Positions 9,156 to 17,989 are shown, numbered from the stretch's first letter. The stretch: 56,492 bases of DNA from an uncultured Fibrobacter sp. (GCF_947305105.1 NZ_CAMZCS010000021.1:1-56492), one strand, 5' to 3'. Numbers and translations: made by a program. Notes: generated by a model from the sequence alone, not told the origin.

Positions 9156-9734
9156 ATGCGTTTATTTCAATTTTTCTTGCTCGTATTAATTCTTGTTTCC
9201 GCAAGCTTTGCGGTGACGGCTCCGAAGTCTTCTGCTGCGGCGAATAAGCCCCAGCAAGTTCCCGCAATTTCCATTTCTCCCGAGGAAATGATGATTTTCA
9301 TGGCTCTCCTGCAGAGCCCTGCATTCAAGGATAATTTTGTGCGTTCCTGCTCGGCACAATCGGAGGAATGGCTTGGAGCTACGCAGGCGAACAAGTCGTG
9401 TGCTTGTGCTTTTAATCGGCTTGCTGGCGACCAGGCTGCTTTGAATAAACTTGTTAACGCGGTCGCTCTTGATGGCAGCGGGATTAATTTCGAAAAGATT
9501 GGCTTTAGTGTCGTGGAACCTTGTATTCCTAACGAATATCCTTCTGAAACGGATAACGCCTTTGTGAAGGAATGCCTTAAGCAGAAAGATTTGAACAAGC
9601 CTACATGTGAATGTATTCTCAAGTCGGTCAAGAGGGATTATACGGTCCATTCCCTGATAAAGCTCGCTTTTGAAAACCAGAGACAACTGGAAACGGATCT
9701 CAATTTGAAAACGGCTCAGTGCCTTTCCAAATAA
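9156..9734 (+). CDS. Cys-rich secreted protein of unknown function
   Basis: 192 aa with a signal peptide (1-about 18, LLVLILVSASFA). The mature part has two similar modules: a single Cys, a spacer, then a CxC. The first is RSCSAQ...KSCACAF, the second is KECLKQ...PTCECIL, and a last Cys is near the end (AQCLSK). This suggests an internal duplication stabilised by disulfides or a metal. The ATG at 9156 is preferred over a TTG at 9147 because the signal peptide starts there and a -10 element lies directly upstream. Product function is not recognised. Confidence 0.72.
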   Translation: MRLFQFFLLVLILVSASFAVTAPKSSAAANKPQQVPAISISPEEMMIFMALLQSPAFKDNFVRSCSAQSEEWLGATQANKSCACAFNRLAGDQAALNKLVNAVALDGSGINFEKIGFSVVEPCIPNEYPSETDNAFVKECLKQKDLNKPTCECILKSVKRDYTVHSLIKLAFENQRQLETDLNLKTAQCLSK

Positions 9735-9764
9735 AAAAGATTCCGACCTAATGGCCGGAATCTT
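9731..9764 (-). terminator. Terminator of the GH26 gene
   Basis: On the minus strand, AAGATTCCGGCC pairs with GGTCGGAATCTT (one mismatch, ATTA loop), followed by a T-rich run TTTTTTAT. It overlaps the stop codon of the convergent plus-strand gene. Confidence 0.75.
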
Positions 9765-9782
9765 GGAGAGGAGTGCACATTT

Positions 9783-11543
9783 CTATTTCTTGATGTACAG
9801 TGTGTTCACGGTAGAACCCTGTATTTTGGAGCGGACGACGTAGCGGCCCTGCGGCAGTGCGTTTACGCTTTTGCCCATGAAGTGGCCGTTCATATCGAAA
9901 ATTCCGATGGTGGTTGCTGTCCCGAGCAGACGCGGTGCTGTCGCGAGGTGGGTCTTGCCTGAGTCGGGAGGCGTTACTGTTGTATCGGGCGATGTTACTG
10001 TCGTATCGGGCTGTGTTACGGTTGTGTCGGGCGGAGCTACTGTCGTGTCGGGCGGAGTTACGGTCGTATCAGGACTGATATTCGCCGTGTACTTGTCCCA
10101 GCCGGGCATGTCCTCGAGGCTGATGATGCGCTCGTCTTCCATATTGCTTTTCCATACGGCATCCTTGGTCTGTCCGGGCCAGGTCCCGCTCCAGGTGCTG
10201 TACCACGGCATCCACCAGCTCCATACCGCTTCGTCGGCGTGCATGTTGTTCACGTCGGGGATGGGGCCGTTTTCGCTGAGCGCGAGAATCTTCGTGCCGT
10301 TCGATGCGCTCTTGAACTTGTCGAAGGCGCTCGCGTTGCTGGAATGGTCATTTGCGTTGTTGTAGATGTCGATGGAAAGCACATCGTAGTATTCGCTGCC
10401 CGGATCCCAGGAGGTGACGGTGCTCCCTTCGGGGTTGAACACCCAAATCATGTTCTTCACGCCCTTGACTTTCACCATGCGGTCATAGACAAGGCGATAG
10501 AGGGCGGCGAACTGGTCGCCCGAATTGATGCTCCACCAGAACCACTTGCCGCCCGCTTCGTGCAGGGGGCGGAAGATTCCTGCCACGCCTTCTTTCTGCA
10601 GTTCGAGGAAATAGTCGGCGATGTGGTCGATGTCGGCGACGATTCCCTTGTAGGCCGCGCTTTCGGTGTTCCATTCGGTGGTGCCGGGCTTGAATCCGGT
10701 CGCGAAGTCAAAGGTCGTGTATCCCTGCCCGTTATCGGCGCCCTGGATGTAGAATGCGTCTTCCTTGTCGAGAGGGTCTTTCCAGTGCCAGGTGAATGCG
10801 GGTATGCCGCCGGCTTTCCAGAGACCCTTTGCGATAGAAATCGCCTTGTCGGTGTATTCCTTGTTCCAGCTTTCGTTGGCCTTGGGGCCGGTTGCAAACA
10901 AGAAATCCAGCCCGACGATGACGGGATATTTCTGGGTCCTTGTATAGATGTACTTCACGTCGTCGTGGGTCTTGAAGTCGGCCCCCAGCGTGAACCCGCT
11001 CATGTCGCCGGTCATGATGCCGCTGATGGTCTTCTTGCCGAAGTTTTCGCGCAGGAAACTGTAGAGCTTTACCGCACTCTCGGTCGCGTTGGGGGTGACC
11101 GGCTTTGCGGAAAGCTTGAAGGGGGCTGATTCGTATGGTTCCACGTCGATGTAGTCCACGCTAATCCATCCCCAGAATTTCTGGAGGGCGATTGTATTTG
11201 TACCTGCCTTGAGCGTGACAATTGTCGAAACGTCCTTCCAAGTGGAAGCTTCTTCGAAATCTACGGTGCCCGATGTCGAACCGTTCACGGCGATGTAGTT
11301 TGCTTTGAATTCAGGAGCCTTGTAGTGGATTGTCACTTGGTATTTCCCGGCTGTTTCCGCGGTGACGCCTTCAAACGAAATGTTGCCTTCCTGCATGTCG
11401 GCGTAACCCGTTCCCGAGTCCCCACCGCTGTTGACAATTTTGGCACCTTCCGAAACGGTTGCCGATTCACCTTCGTACTTGGTGGCAAAAGCTGCCACCG
11501 CCAAGCCGAGCCCGATGATTATGATGTTTTTTCCAATAAACAT
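9783..11543 (-). CDS. Secreted GH26 (beta-mannanase-type) glycoside hydrolase
   Basis: 586 aa. Signal peptide 1-20. A CBM35/CBM6-like beta-sandwich covers about 22-138 (KYEGESA start, FWGWISVDYIDVEPY end). The GH26 barrel covers about 150-480, with the acid/base Glu329 in FRPLHEAGGKWFWW and the nucleophile Glu424 in LALSENGPIP. A linker of five PDTTV heptapeptides spans about 490-528, and a sorting-like beta domain ends in TLYIKK. GH26 members mostly cleave beta-1,4-mannan, fitting a plant-cell-wall degrader; the substrate is inferred from family. The start is the ATG at 11543, 5 nt after AAGGAG, rather than the GTG at 11549. It is divergent from the TIGR02147 gene. Confidence 0.92.
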   Translation of the reverse strand: MFIGKNIIIIGLGLAVAAFATKYEGESATVSEGAKIVNSGGDSGTGYADMQEGNISFEGVTAETAGKYQVTIHYKAPEFKANYIAVNGSTSGTVDFEEASTWKDVSTIVTLKAGTNTIALQKFWGWISVDYIDVEPYESAPFKLSAKPVTPNATESAVKLYSFLRENFGKKTISGIMTGDMSGFTLGADFKTHDDVKYIYTRTQKYPVIVGLDFLFATGPKANESWNKEYTDKAISIAKGLWKAGGIPAFTWHWKDPLDKEDAFYIQGADNGQGYTTFDFATGFKPGTTEWNTESAAYKGIVADIDHIADYFLELQKEGVAGIFRPLHEAGGKWFWWSINSGDQFAALYRLVYDRMVKVKGVKNMIWVFNPEGSTVTSWDPGSEYYDVLSIDIYNNANDHSSNASAFDKFKSASNGTKILALSENGPIPDVNNMHADEAVWSWWMPWYSTWSGTWPGQTKDAVWKSNMEDERIISLEDMPGWDKYTANISPDTTVTPPDTTVAPPDTTVTQPDTTVTSPDTTVTPPDSGKTHLATAPRLLGTATTIGIFDMNGHFMGKSVNALPQGRYVVRSKIQGSTVNTLYIKK

Positions 11544-11688
11544 ATACACTCCTTATATATTCATAAAATATGTTTTTTCTTTATAAAACGCTGTGATGGA
11601 AATCAAATGGTGTGGACAAAAATGTCTACGCTCCCGTAAAAAAAATGGATGTTTCCCGAAAAAGAATGGATATTGATATTGAATAATG

Positions 11689-11694
11689 TATTTT
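11689..11694 (+). promoter_or_regulatory. Possible -10 of the TIGR02147-lipoprotein unit
   Basis: TATTTT about 19 nt before the ATG at 11714. The AT-rich divergent region 11544-11713 must hold promoters for both this unit and GH26. A short AGGT lies before the start. Confidence 0.35.
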
Positions 11695-11713
11695 TGGCAA
11701 TGGTAGGTCTCCT

Positions 11714-12559
11714 ATGTTTGCAAGGAACAAAATCAACATTTTCGACTATTCGGACTACCGCAAGTTCTTGCGGGAGTTTTACGAGGTTGAAAAGTCGTTA
11801 GACCCGACGTTCAGTTACCGCGTGTTCGCCACGGCGGTCGACATGGACGCGAGCCTGCTTCTCAAGATTTTGCAGGGCAAGCGCCACGTTTCCCCCAAAT
11901 GCATTGAATCGTTCGTGCAGTTCTTCCGGTTCAAGGAAGGCAAGGCGGAATATTTCCGCGAGATGGTCGCCTACGGCAAAGCAAAAAACGACGAACAGGT
12001 CCGCCGGCATTTTGAAACTCTACAGAAAATGCGCCCGTTGGCTTGCCGCGAACTGGACGAGGCGCGCTATCGCTATTTCCAGCAGTGGTTCTACCCGATG
12101 ATCCGCTCTGCGCTGGATGTCTTTGATTATCGCGGGCCGCAGGATGCAGCCTCCCTTGGGGATTCCTGTGTCCCGAAACTGACTGCAACCCAGGTGCAGG
12201 GCGCTGTGGACGCCTTGCTGCAACTCGGGCTTGCCCAAAAGCGGAAGGATGGCCGTATTGTGCCGACCGAGGCGCATATCAAGACCAAGGAACGCTGGTT
12301 CAGCGCTTCTATTAGCGAGTACCAGCAAAACATTGCCGACTTGGCCCGCCGCTCGATTGCTGAAACGCCCAGGGAAGAGCGCGATATCAGCACGCTCACG
12401 ATGGCTCTGGATTCCTCCCAAATCGAAAAAATACGTGAAATTCTCGCTGAAACGCGCAAATCTATCGTAAATGTGGTGAATGCGATGCCGTCCAAGATTT
12501 GCGACAGCGTTTATCAGCTAAATTTCCAGTTGTTCCCGATGATGAAAAAGGTAAAATGA
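11714..12559 (+). CDS. TIGR02147-family protein (putative regulator)
   Basis: 281 aa matching the Fibrobacter-expanded TIGR02147 family by its opening (NIFDYSDYRKFLREFYE), the KILQGKRHVSPKCIESF block near 55-72, and the long helical C-terminal part. The N-terminal half looks like a helix-turn-helix fold and the family is often regarded as regulatory, but its role is not established. The stop overlaps the next start in ATGA, so it is made together with a lipoprotein. It diverges from the GH26 gene, which suggests a possible control link; that is inference. Confidence 0.8.
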   Translation: MFARNKINIFDYSDYRKFLREFYEVEKSLDPTFSYRVFATAVDMDASLLLKILQGKRHVSPKCIESFVQFFRFKEGKAEYFREMVAYGKAKNDEQVRRHFETLQKMRPLACRELDEARYRYFQQWFYPMIRSALDVFDYRGPQDAASLGDSCVPKLTATQVQGAVDALLQLGLAQKRKDGRIVPTEAHIKTKERWFSASISEYQQNIADLARRSIAETPREERDISTLTMALDSSQIEKIREILAETRKSIVNVVNAMPSKICDSVYQLNFQLFPMMKKVK

Positions 12560-13764
12560 TGAAACGTTTAATTTCGGCAGTTTCTCTGTTGTCTTGTTTG
12601 TGGGCTTGCTCCAGTTCCGATCCGGATACTGCCGGCGCGACGAGCGAGACGACGAACGGGATCGCCGTTATGGTGGTGGATGCCGCAACCAAACCGGTTC
12701 CGCAGGCGCGCGTTACCTTGTTCAAACGTTCTGGAGCCGTTCCTGCGGACAGTCCGTCCGAAGTCCAGGATGTGACGCAGTTCCTCCCGTCCTATGTCTC
12801 TGCGCTGGAAACCGCCACTGCAGATGATTCTGGAATGGTGCAGTTCGAGATTTTGCCGGATCAGTGCCAAAATGCAAGGTGCTATGTCGAGGGAATTGCG
12901 GGCGAGGACTCCTCGCTCATGGTGTGGACGAAACTCAATGCGGCTGATTCCATGACAGATAAAATTGAACTCTTGCCGTCCGTGTCGCTTACGGTGTACA
13001 CCGGGGCGTCTTCCTCTGACTCTACAGTCTTGGGCGCAACATTGATGCTTGATGCGACGCCCTATTGGGCCCAAAATGAAGGAAGCGCGTTTGTCTTTTC
13101 GCATGTTCCGGCTGGTTTATATACCGTTGTCGCAGATAATCAGCCCGTTGCTGAAGTCTCGCTTGATGCCGGAACTTCCGTCGATACGCTCGTGCCCCTT
13201 CCCGGACTGACCCGCGAATTCGTGTTCGAAGATTTCGAGGATGGTGACAGCCTGAACAACCTTGCGAAAACTTATCCGAACTATGGCTGGTATTTCTCCG
13301 CATTTAAGGGGGCTTCCTGGACCAAACCGGATTCGTCAGGCTTTGCCGCTGCGCTCAAGGACGATACCTCCCACGGCAAGTTCCTTGCGACGGATTTTGC
13401 TTTAGGCGATACGGGATATGTGCTGATGGGGACTCGCCTGGGCCTCGATACCGCCCATTATGATTTGAGTGCGTTGACCGCTATCCGCTTGACGGTGCGC
13501 GGCGATTGCGAATTCCGTGTCGCGCTGGAGCATTACCTCGATGTGGGTGACAATAATTTCAGGAAGGCCCTCTGGCTTGCAAAGGCGTCCGACGACTGGA
13601 CCGATGTCGTGTTGCTCCCCGGCAACGAACTTCTGGATGAGTTCAGTTATCAGGTGCCGTGGGGCGAGGTCTCGAAGGAAATCGGCCTCTTCAGCATATT
13701 CATCACGAGCGGTACGCACCTGGAAATAGACAGGATTGTCTTCGAAGGGATTGAACTCCACTGA
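12556..13764 (+). CDS. Lipoprotein with C-terminal jelly-roll (CBM11/CIA30-like) domain
   Basis: 402 aa. Lipobox LWAC with acylated Cys18. Residues about 30-110 and 150-210 look like carboxypeptidase-regulatory or Ig-like beta domains (IAVMVVDAATKPVPQARVTL). Residues about 230-402 begin FVFEDFEDGDSLNNL and end EIDRIVFEGIEL, resembling the CBM11/CIA30 jelly roll that binds beta-glucans. It is probably a surface carbohydrate sensor or binder; this is inferred. The start is placed at 12556, overlapping the TIGR02147 stop by 4 nt; the ATG at 12559 is an alternative. Confidence 0.75.
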   Translation: MMKRLISAVSLLSCLWACSSSDPDTAGATSETTNGIAVMVVDAATKPVPQARVTLFKRSGAVPADSPSEVQDVTQFLPSYVSALETATADDSGMVQFEILPDQCQNARCYVEGIAGEDSSLMVWTKLNAADSMTDKIELLPSVSLTVYTGASSSDSTVLGATLMLDATPYWAQNEGSAFVFSHVPAGLYTVVADNQPVAEVSLDAGTSVDTLVPLPGLTREFVFEDFEDGDSLNNLAKTYPNYGWYFSAFKGASWTKPDSSGFAAALKDDTSHGKFLATDFALGDTGYVLMGTRLGLDTAHYDLSALTAIRLTVRGDCEFRVALEHYLDVGDNNFRKALWLAKASDDWTDVVLLPGNELLDEFSYQVPWGEVSKEIGLFSIFITSGTHLEIDRIVFEGIELH

Positions 13765-13779
13765 ATGTTTTGAGTTGCT

Positions 13780-14376
13780 TTAAACAAATAAGAAGAAAAG
13801 AATCAATCCAAGCGTAAGTACGATTCCCGCATAGACGCCACCTAAAAGGTCGTCGGCCATGACTCCCCAAGCTCCGGGGAGTTTTTCCATTTTATGGATG
13901 CCAAGCGGCTTGAGAATATCGAAAAAGCGGAACAGTCCGAATGCAATGGCAAGAATCCAAGGGTGGGCGAGGATGATTTCGGCCGGGATGAACGCGAGGC
14001 TCATGAAGATGCCGCAGACTTCGTCTATCACAATCCAGCCAGGGTCTTTGGTGCCGGTGTCCTTCATCGCTTTGTTCACGAACGGGATGGAGGCGAAGAA
14101 TACGATGAGGGCTGCGACGAGGAAAAGCCCGTATGTGCGGGTTCCGGTGGCCTGCTCGTTGATGGCGTGAGTGTACTGGAACCAGTATTTGGAACTCAGG
14201 ATGGCCAAGGGGTAGGCGACAATCGCGGCGGCCAAGCTTCCCATGGTGCCGGGCGCTTTTGGCGACATACCCGAGCCAAAGAATGTCACGATAAGAGCGG
14301 TGAGCTTGTCGGTCCCGCGCCACTCGTGCGGCACGCGCTTCTTTCCGTATTTTTCTTTCAACTCAGCACTATTCAT
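13780..14376 (-). CDS. pgpA: Phosphatidylglycerophosphatase A
   Basis: 198 aa integral membrane phosphatase that converts phosphatidylglycerophosphate to phosphatidylglycerol. Family landmarks: GSGMSPKAPGTMGSLAA near residue 35, DPGWIVIDEVCGIF near 118, and the LFRFFDILKPLGIHKMEKLPGA-type block with the final GVMADDLLGG. About four membrane helices. The start codon CAT (14374-14376) lies at the edge of heptamer array C, which also supplies a GAGGA upstream of the ATG. It is downstream of hflX. Confidence 0.9.
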   Translation of the reverse strand: MNSAELKEKYGKKRVPHEWRGTDKLTALIVTFFGSGMSPKAPGTMGSLAAAIVAYPLAILSSKYWFQYTHAINEQATGTRTYGLFLVAALIVFFASIPFVNKAMKDTGTKDPGWIVIDEVCGIFMSLAFIPAEIILAHPWILAIAFGLFRFFDILKPLGIHKMEKLPGAWGVMADDLLGGVYAGIVLTLGLILFFLFV

Positions 14377-14448
14377 TTCTCATTCCTCACTGCTCACCGC
14401 TCATTGTTCACTGCTCATCGCTCATCGCTCACCGCTCGTTGCTCATTG
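14372..14448. repeat. Heptamer array C between hflX and pgpA
   Basis: Eleven units of 7 nt in phase, mostly CTCATTG, CTCACCG and CTCATCG on the plus strand. The hflX stop (14415-14417) lies inside it, so the last ten or so HflX residues are encoded by repeat. The array also fills the whole gap to pgpA. Confidence 0.9.
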
Positions 14449-15641
14449 CTCTTGTCCGAGATGCTTTCGGCAGGGTGTAACGGCCAGGGCGATTCCACGA
14501 CTTCCTTGATTTTTTCGGCCTGGGCCTCGCGCTTCTTTTTCCAAATTTTCAGCTGTTCCTTGAAAGCGTTCTTCAGCCTTTCCATGCCGATGTTTTCCTT
14601 GGCGCTCACCTGGATGGCTTCCGGGTAGTTCTCGCGAAGTTCCGAGCGGCGCGCTTCGTCGCAGATTTCGGCCTTGTTGAACACGCGGATGCGCGGAGTG
14701 TCTTTGCTGATAATGCCTTCGAGTGTCTTGTGCGTCACTTCCAGGTGCTCGCGATAATCGGGGGCAGAGCCGTCCACAACTTCGAGGATGCAGTCGGCGT
14801 GCGCAGCGACCCCGAGCGTGCTCTTGAAAGTCTCGATGAGGTTGTGCGGCAGCTTGCGGATAAAGCCCACCGTATCGGAGAGGATGATGTTTTCCCCGTC
14901 GAGGTAGAGCTTGCGCGTGGTGCTGTCGAGGGTCGCGAACAGCTTGTCTTCTACATAGACGTCGGCGCCGGTAAGGCGGTTTGTGAGCGTGGACTTGCCT
15001 GCGTTTGTATAGCCGACAATGCCGACCTGGAAAATGTCGTTGCGTTTGTTCGCCTGGCTTTCGCGGGCCTCCTCGATTTTCTCGAGTTTTTTCTTGAGTT
15101 CCTGGATGCGCTTGCGAATCATGCGGCGGTCGGTTTCGAGCTGCGTCTCACCCGGCCCCTTGGTGCCTATGCCGCCATTGTGCTGGCGGCATAGGTGCGT
15201 CCACGCACCGGTGAGCCGCGGCATCATGTACTGCAGCTGCGCGACTTCCACCATCAGGCGGCTTTCTGCCGTGATGGCGTGCTTTGCGAAAATGTCGAGG
15301 ATGAGGCCCGTACGGTCGAGCACCTTGATTCCGGGCAGGCGCTGTTCCAGATTTCTCACTTGGGAACCCGAAAGGTCATCGTCGAACACGACCATCTTGG
15401 CGTGTTGTTCTTCGAGGGCGCGCTTGACCTCGTTTACCTTGCCTTCGCCGATAAGCGTTGCCGGGCTAAAGTTCTGTACGCGTTGCAAAAAGCTCTGCAC
15501 CACCTCTGCTCCAGCGGTTTCGGCGAGCCTTCCCAGCTCCGCGAGCTGTTCTCCGGCAAGCCACGGACGTACCTTGGGTGTCGAAATGCCTACGAGAATG
15601 CAGCGCTCTTTTTCGGGTTTGTGCTCTGTTATTTGCTTCAT
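14415..15641 (-). CDS. hflX: GTPase HflX
   Basis: 408 aa ribosome-associated GTPase that splits stalled or stressed 70S ribosomes. The N-terminal HflX domain contains LIGEGKVNE and FDDDLSGSQVRNLE; the linker carries GGIGTKGPGETQLE; the G domain has GYTNAGKSTL (G1), DTVGFIRKLPHNLI (G3) and FNKAE (G4). The C-terminal tail SNEQRAVSDER is encoded by heptamer array C and is unlikely to belong to the ancestral protein. The gene lies 7 nt after a 46-codon ORF. Confidence 0.93.
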   Translation of the reverse strand: MKQITEHKPEKERCILVGISTPKVRPWLAGEQLAELGRLAETAGAEVVQSFLQRVQNFSPATLIGEGKVNEVKRALEEQHAKMVVFDDDLSGSQVRNLEQRLPGIKVLDRTGLILDIFAKHAITAESRLMVEVAQLQYMMPRLTGAWTHLCRQHNGGIGTKGPGETQLETDRRMIRKRIQELKKKLEKIEEARESQANKRNDIFQVGIVGYTNAGKSTLTNRLTGADVYVEDKLFATLDSTTRKLYLDGENIILSDTVGFIRKLPHNLIETFKSTLGVAAHADCILEVVDGSAPDYREHLEVTHKTLEGIISKDTPRIRVFNKAEICDEARRSELRENYPEAIQVSAKENIGMERLKNAFKEQLKIWKKKREAQAEKIKEVVESPWPLHPAESISDKSNEQRAVSDER

Positions 15642-15648
15642 TAAAAAA

Positions 15649-15789
15649 TTACTTGTCGTTTCCGCTTAACTTTAAAAACCAATAGTCTTCGCTATTGATG
15701 GAACTGGCGTTCAGAATCGGATCGTCGGCCAGATTTTGGGCTGCGTCATTTGGCGCTTTGTCTTCTTTTTCAAGTTTTTTATCGTCCAT
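15649..15789 (-). CDS. Small acidic ORF upstream of hflX
   Basis: 46 codons, ATG at 15789 to TAA at 15649. The peptide begins MDDKKLEKEDKAPND and ends DYWFLKLSGNDK; it is charged with no membrane segment. Support: a -10 hexamer TATATT ends 6 nt before its ATG, it fills the only space between that promoter and hflX, and it ends 7 nt before the hflX start. I do not recognise the product. It may be a leader peptide or a real small protein. Confidence 0.55.
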   Translation of the reverse strand: MDDKKLEKEDKAPNDAAQNLADDPILNASSINSEDYWFLKLSGNDK

Positions 15790-15795
15790 GATTCT

Positions 15796-15801
15796 AATAT
15801 A
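15796..15801 (-). promoter_or_regulatory. -10 element for the small ORF-hflX-pgpA unit
   Basis: On the minus strand TATATT is followed by 6 nt and ATG (15789). It sits directly after the T-run of the upstream terminator, so terminator and promoter are fused. Confidence 0.5.
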
Positions 15802-15830
15802 AAAAAACTGGCCAATTACTTGACCAGTTT
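15801..15830 (-). terminator. Terminator after the radical SAM gene
   Basis: On the minus strand AAACTGGTCAA pairs with TTGGCCAGTTT (one mismatch, 4-nt loop), followed by a T-run that merges into TATATT. It closes the peptide/radical SAM cassette. Confidence 0.82.
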
Positions 15831-15863
15831 AGTGTAATATTCCTGCAGAAAAGTTATGCTTGG

Positions 15864-17963
15864 CTAGATGATATTGGGTGGTGCTTGTTCAAGCGTTTTC
15901 CCTGCTAGGCAATCTAGCCCGATTTGTAGGCAAGACGTGTCATCTCCAGTTTTGTTCAAGAGGAATACGAGGTTCTTTTTCCACAGTTTATCTTCGCCGA
16001 TAGACGAAAGCTTGACCTGCTGTGAAAGCCCCTTTTCGTTGAGGGTAATGAGGAGAATGTTCAATGTTTCGATGTCTTTTTCGGTATCGCTTGAGTTTGA
16101 CAAGATGATTATATCTTTTTCGCCTAGTTCTAGACTTTCTAAATCTGAAAGGATTTTCTCCATAGAATCTGGAGAATGAACCAAAGAGATGTATAAAGGA
16201 ATATTGCATTCCTTGTCCTTACGGCATTCAGTGAATTTTTTGATTAGCGGGTTTATGCTTTTGCCGTCTGTTGTAAAATCAAGTTGGACCGCTTGGATAT
16301 TTGATTTTACGAGTAAATTGTATATGTCATCACTGGCAATAGTTTCATCATTGGTGATGATGTCGTAAGTGACATATCTCTCTTTTAAAAGTTCAAGAAT
16401 TTTAGAGAATTCGGCGCAATGACTTATCTTGTCGATTCCAATATGGAGTAAGCATGTGTCGTTGATGTTGTGGGTGTTGAGGAGTGCTCCTAATAGTTCA
16501 ACATCCATGACATCGTTGTTGTATGGTTCCAAAGAAATGAAAATGTTGCGTGTTTTTTTATTTTCGATTTCTGGGTCAATTATATATGGAATACTTGGAT
16601 CTTCGGCTATTTTTTCTATCAAGAATGGAATTATTTTTTTGTTGAATGAGCAGACTTCTGTTTCGTCTTCTTCCTTGATTCCAGAATAGTACTCTTCTGA
16701 ATAGCAGAGTCCTCCGCACAGCCCTTGCCATGTGCAATTTTTGCATCGTTTTAGTTTTTCTACGCAGCGGGATTCCGCCTTTTTTCTGACCGGACTATTG
16801 AGAATTTGGTCTTTTATATGTCCCTTGTCTAGGGCCCCCATCAAGAAATCCTTGTCGCCGGTAAAATTGTCGCAAGCGTAAAGATTTCCGTGAACGTCTA
16901 TTCCGAGTATTTTACGAGAGGCTCCACAAGGTGAGTTCATGCACATGAATTTCTTTTGATTTAAATAAATGCTTTGAACGAAATTACTCAAAACGCGTTC
17001 CGAAACCCATTCGTTCTTTGCGTGATTCTTATTGTGAGCCACAATTCGTTCAAAAATGATTTTGTAAGCCTCAAATATTGTGTCTCCATCCACATAATAA
17101 TTGGATTCGTCTTTTCCGCGGCCGTTTTTTTGGATGGGAGAGAATGATAAAGTATTGATCTTGTTTTCTATAAAAAAATCAAGAGTTTCGTTCATGTGTT
17201 TTGCATTCAGGCCATTCAGTACGGATATGGTTCCAAAGTGAACATCGTGCTTTCTAAGAATATTTATTCCTCGCATTACCTGTTCAAAAGAACCTTTACC
17301 ACCAAGGTAATGTCTTGATGCATCTTGAATGAACTGAGGGCCATCAATGCTTATGCCGACTTTTACATCGTATTTTTTGAAGAACTCTGCAATTTCGTCA
17401 TTAATCAATGTCCCGTTTGTTTGAATGGCTAGGTCTAATTTATCGCGATAAGGTTTTACATATTCCGCGACCTTTTTCATTAAATCAAAGTTTAATAATG
17501 GTTCTCCTCCATGAAATGCGTAATTAATCATTCGTTCGTCATTTTTGTGCATCTCCAAATATTCATCGGCAACTTGGAATGCAATTTTTTCAGACATCTT
17601 GCAAGTTTTTTTGCTTTCCGCATCTATGTAACAGTAAGAACAATTTAAGTTACACTGCTCTGTTAGTTTTACGACAGCCAAAGTAGGTAATGTGTTTGAA
17701 TCTCTATCCTTACGTACGTTATTTATTGTTTCTTGTATGCGGAATTCGTTTTCTTGTAGTGCTTTAAGAATATCTAAAATTTCTGATTGTGATAGATTTG
17801 GGAACTTGTTTATGACACTCTCGATGTCGGATGTCTTTTCCATTTCTTCGACGACATCTTTGTAAGATTTGTCAAGGAGGACCCATGCTCCAGTTGGAAC
17901 GTGAATCGCCAATAGTCGGTTCTCAAAAGGAATCCATTCTCTTTTTACTTGATTTAAAAGCAT
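15864..17963 (-). CDS. Radical SAM/SPASM peptide maturase
   Basis: 699 aa. Residues 1-80 resemble a PqqD-like RiPP recognition element. The radical SAM core starts near 90 with CNLNCSYCY (Cys104, 108, 111) and has HGGEP at 151-155. A complete SPASM set follows: Cys346 and Cys364, Cys407-x2-Cys410-x5-Cys416-x3-Cys420, and Cys438, giving two auxiliary 4Fe-4S clusters. Residues about 465-699 form an extra domain I cannot name. Such enzymes install thioether or C-C crosslinks in ribosomal peptides; the likely substrate is the repeat peptide encoded directly upstream. AT-rich compared with its neighbours, so probably acquired. Confidence 0.85.
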   Translation of the reverse strand: MLLNQVKREWIPFENRLLAIHVPTGAWVLLDKSYKDVVEEMEKTSDIESVINKFPNLSQSEILDILKALQENEFRIQETINNVRKDRDSNTLPTLAVVKLTEQCNLNCSYCYIDAESKKTCKMSEKIAFQVADEYLEMHKNDERMINYAFHGGEPLLNFDLMKKVAEYVKPYRDKLDLAIQTNGTLINDEIAEFFKKYDVKVGISIDGPQFIQDASRHYLGGKGSFEQVMRGINILRKHDVHFGTISVLNGLNAKHMNETLDFFIENKINTLSFSPIQKNGRGKDESNYYVDGDTIFEAYKIIFERIVAHNKNHAKNEWVSERVLSNFVQSIYLNQKKFMCMNSPCGASRKILGIDVHGNLYACDNFTGDKDFLMGALDKGHIKDQILNSPVRKKAESRCVEKLKRCKNCTWQGLCGGLCYSEEYYSGIKEEDETEVCSFNKKIIPFLIEKIAEDPSIPYIIDPEIENKKTRNIFISLEPYNNDVMDVELLGALLNTHNINDTCLLHIGIDKISHCAEFSKILELLKERYVTYDIITNDETIASDDIYNLLVKSNIQAVQLDFTTDGKSINPLIKKFTECRKDKECNIPLYISLVHSPDSMEKILSDLESLELGEKDIIILSNSSDTEKDIETLNILLITLNEKGLSQQVKLSSIGEDKLWKKNLVFLLNKTGDDTSCLQIGLDCLAGKTLEQAPPNII

Positions 17964-17989
17964 TTTTGTTCTCGTTATAATAAAATAAT

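Noticed and set aside
9956-10075. GH26 linker repeat as another heptamer array
   Set aside because: Its 21-bp period comes from the PDTTV-x-P peptide linker. There is no 7-nt sub-period and the DNA resembles none of the arrays.
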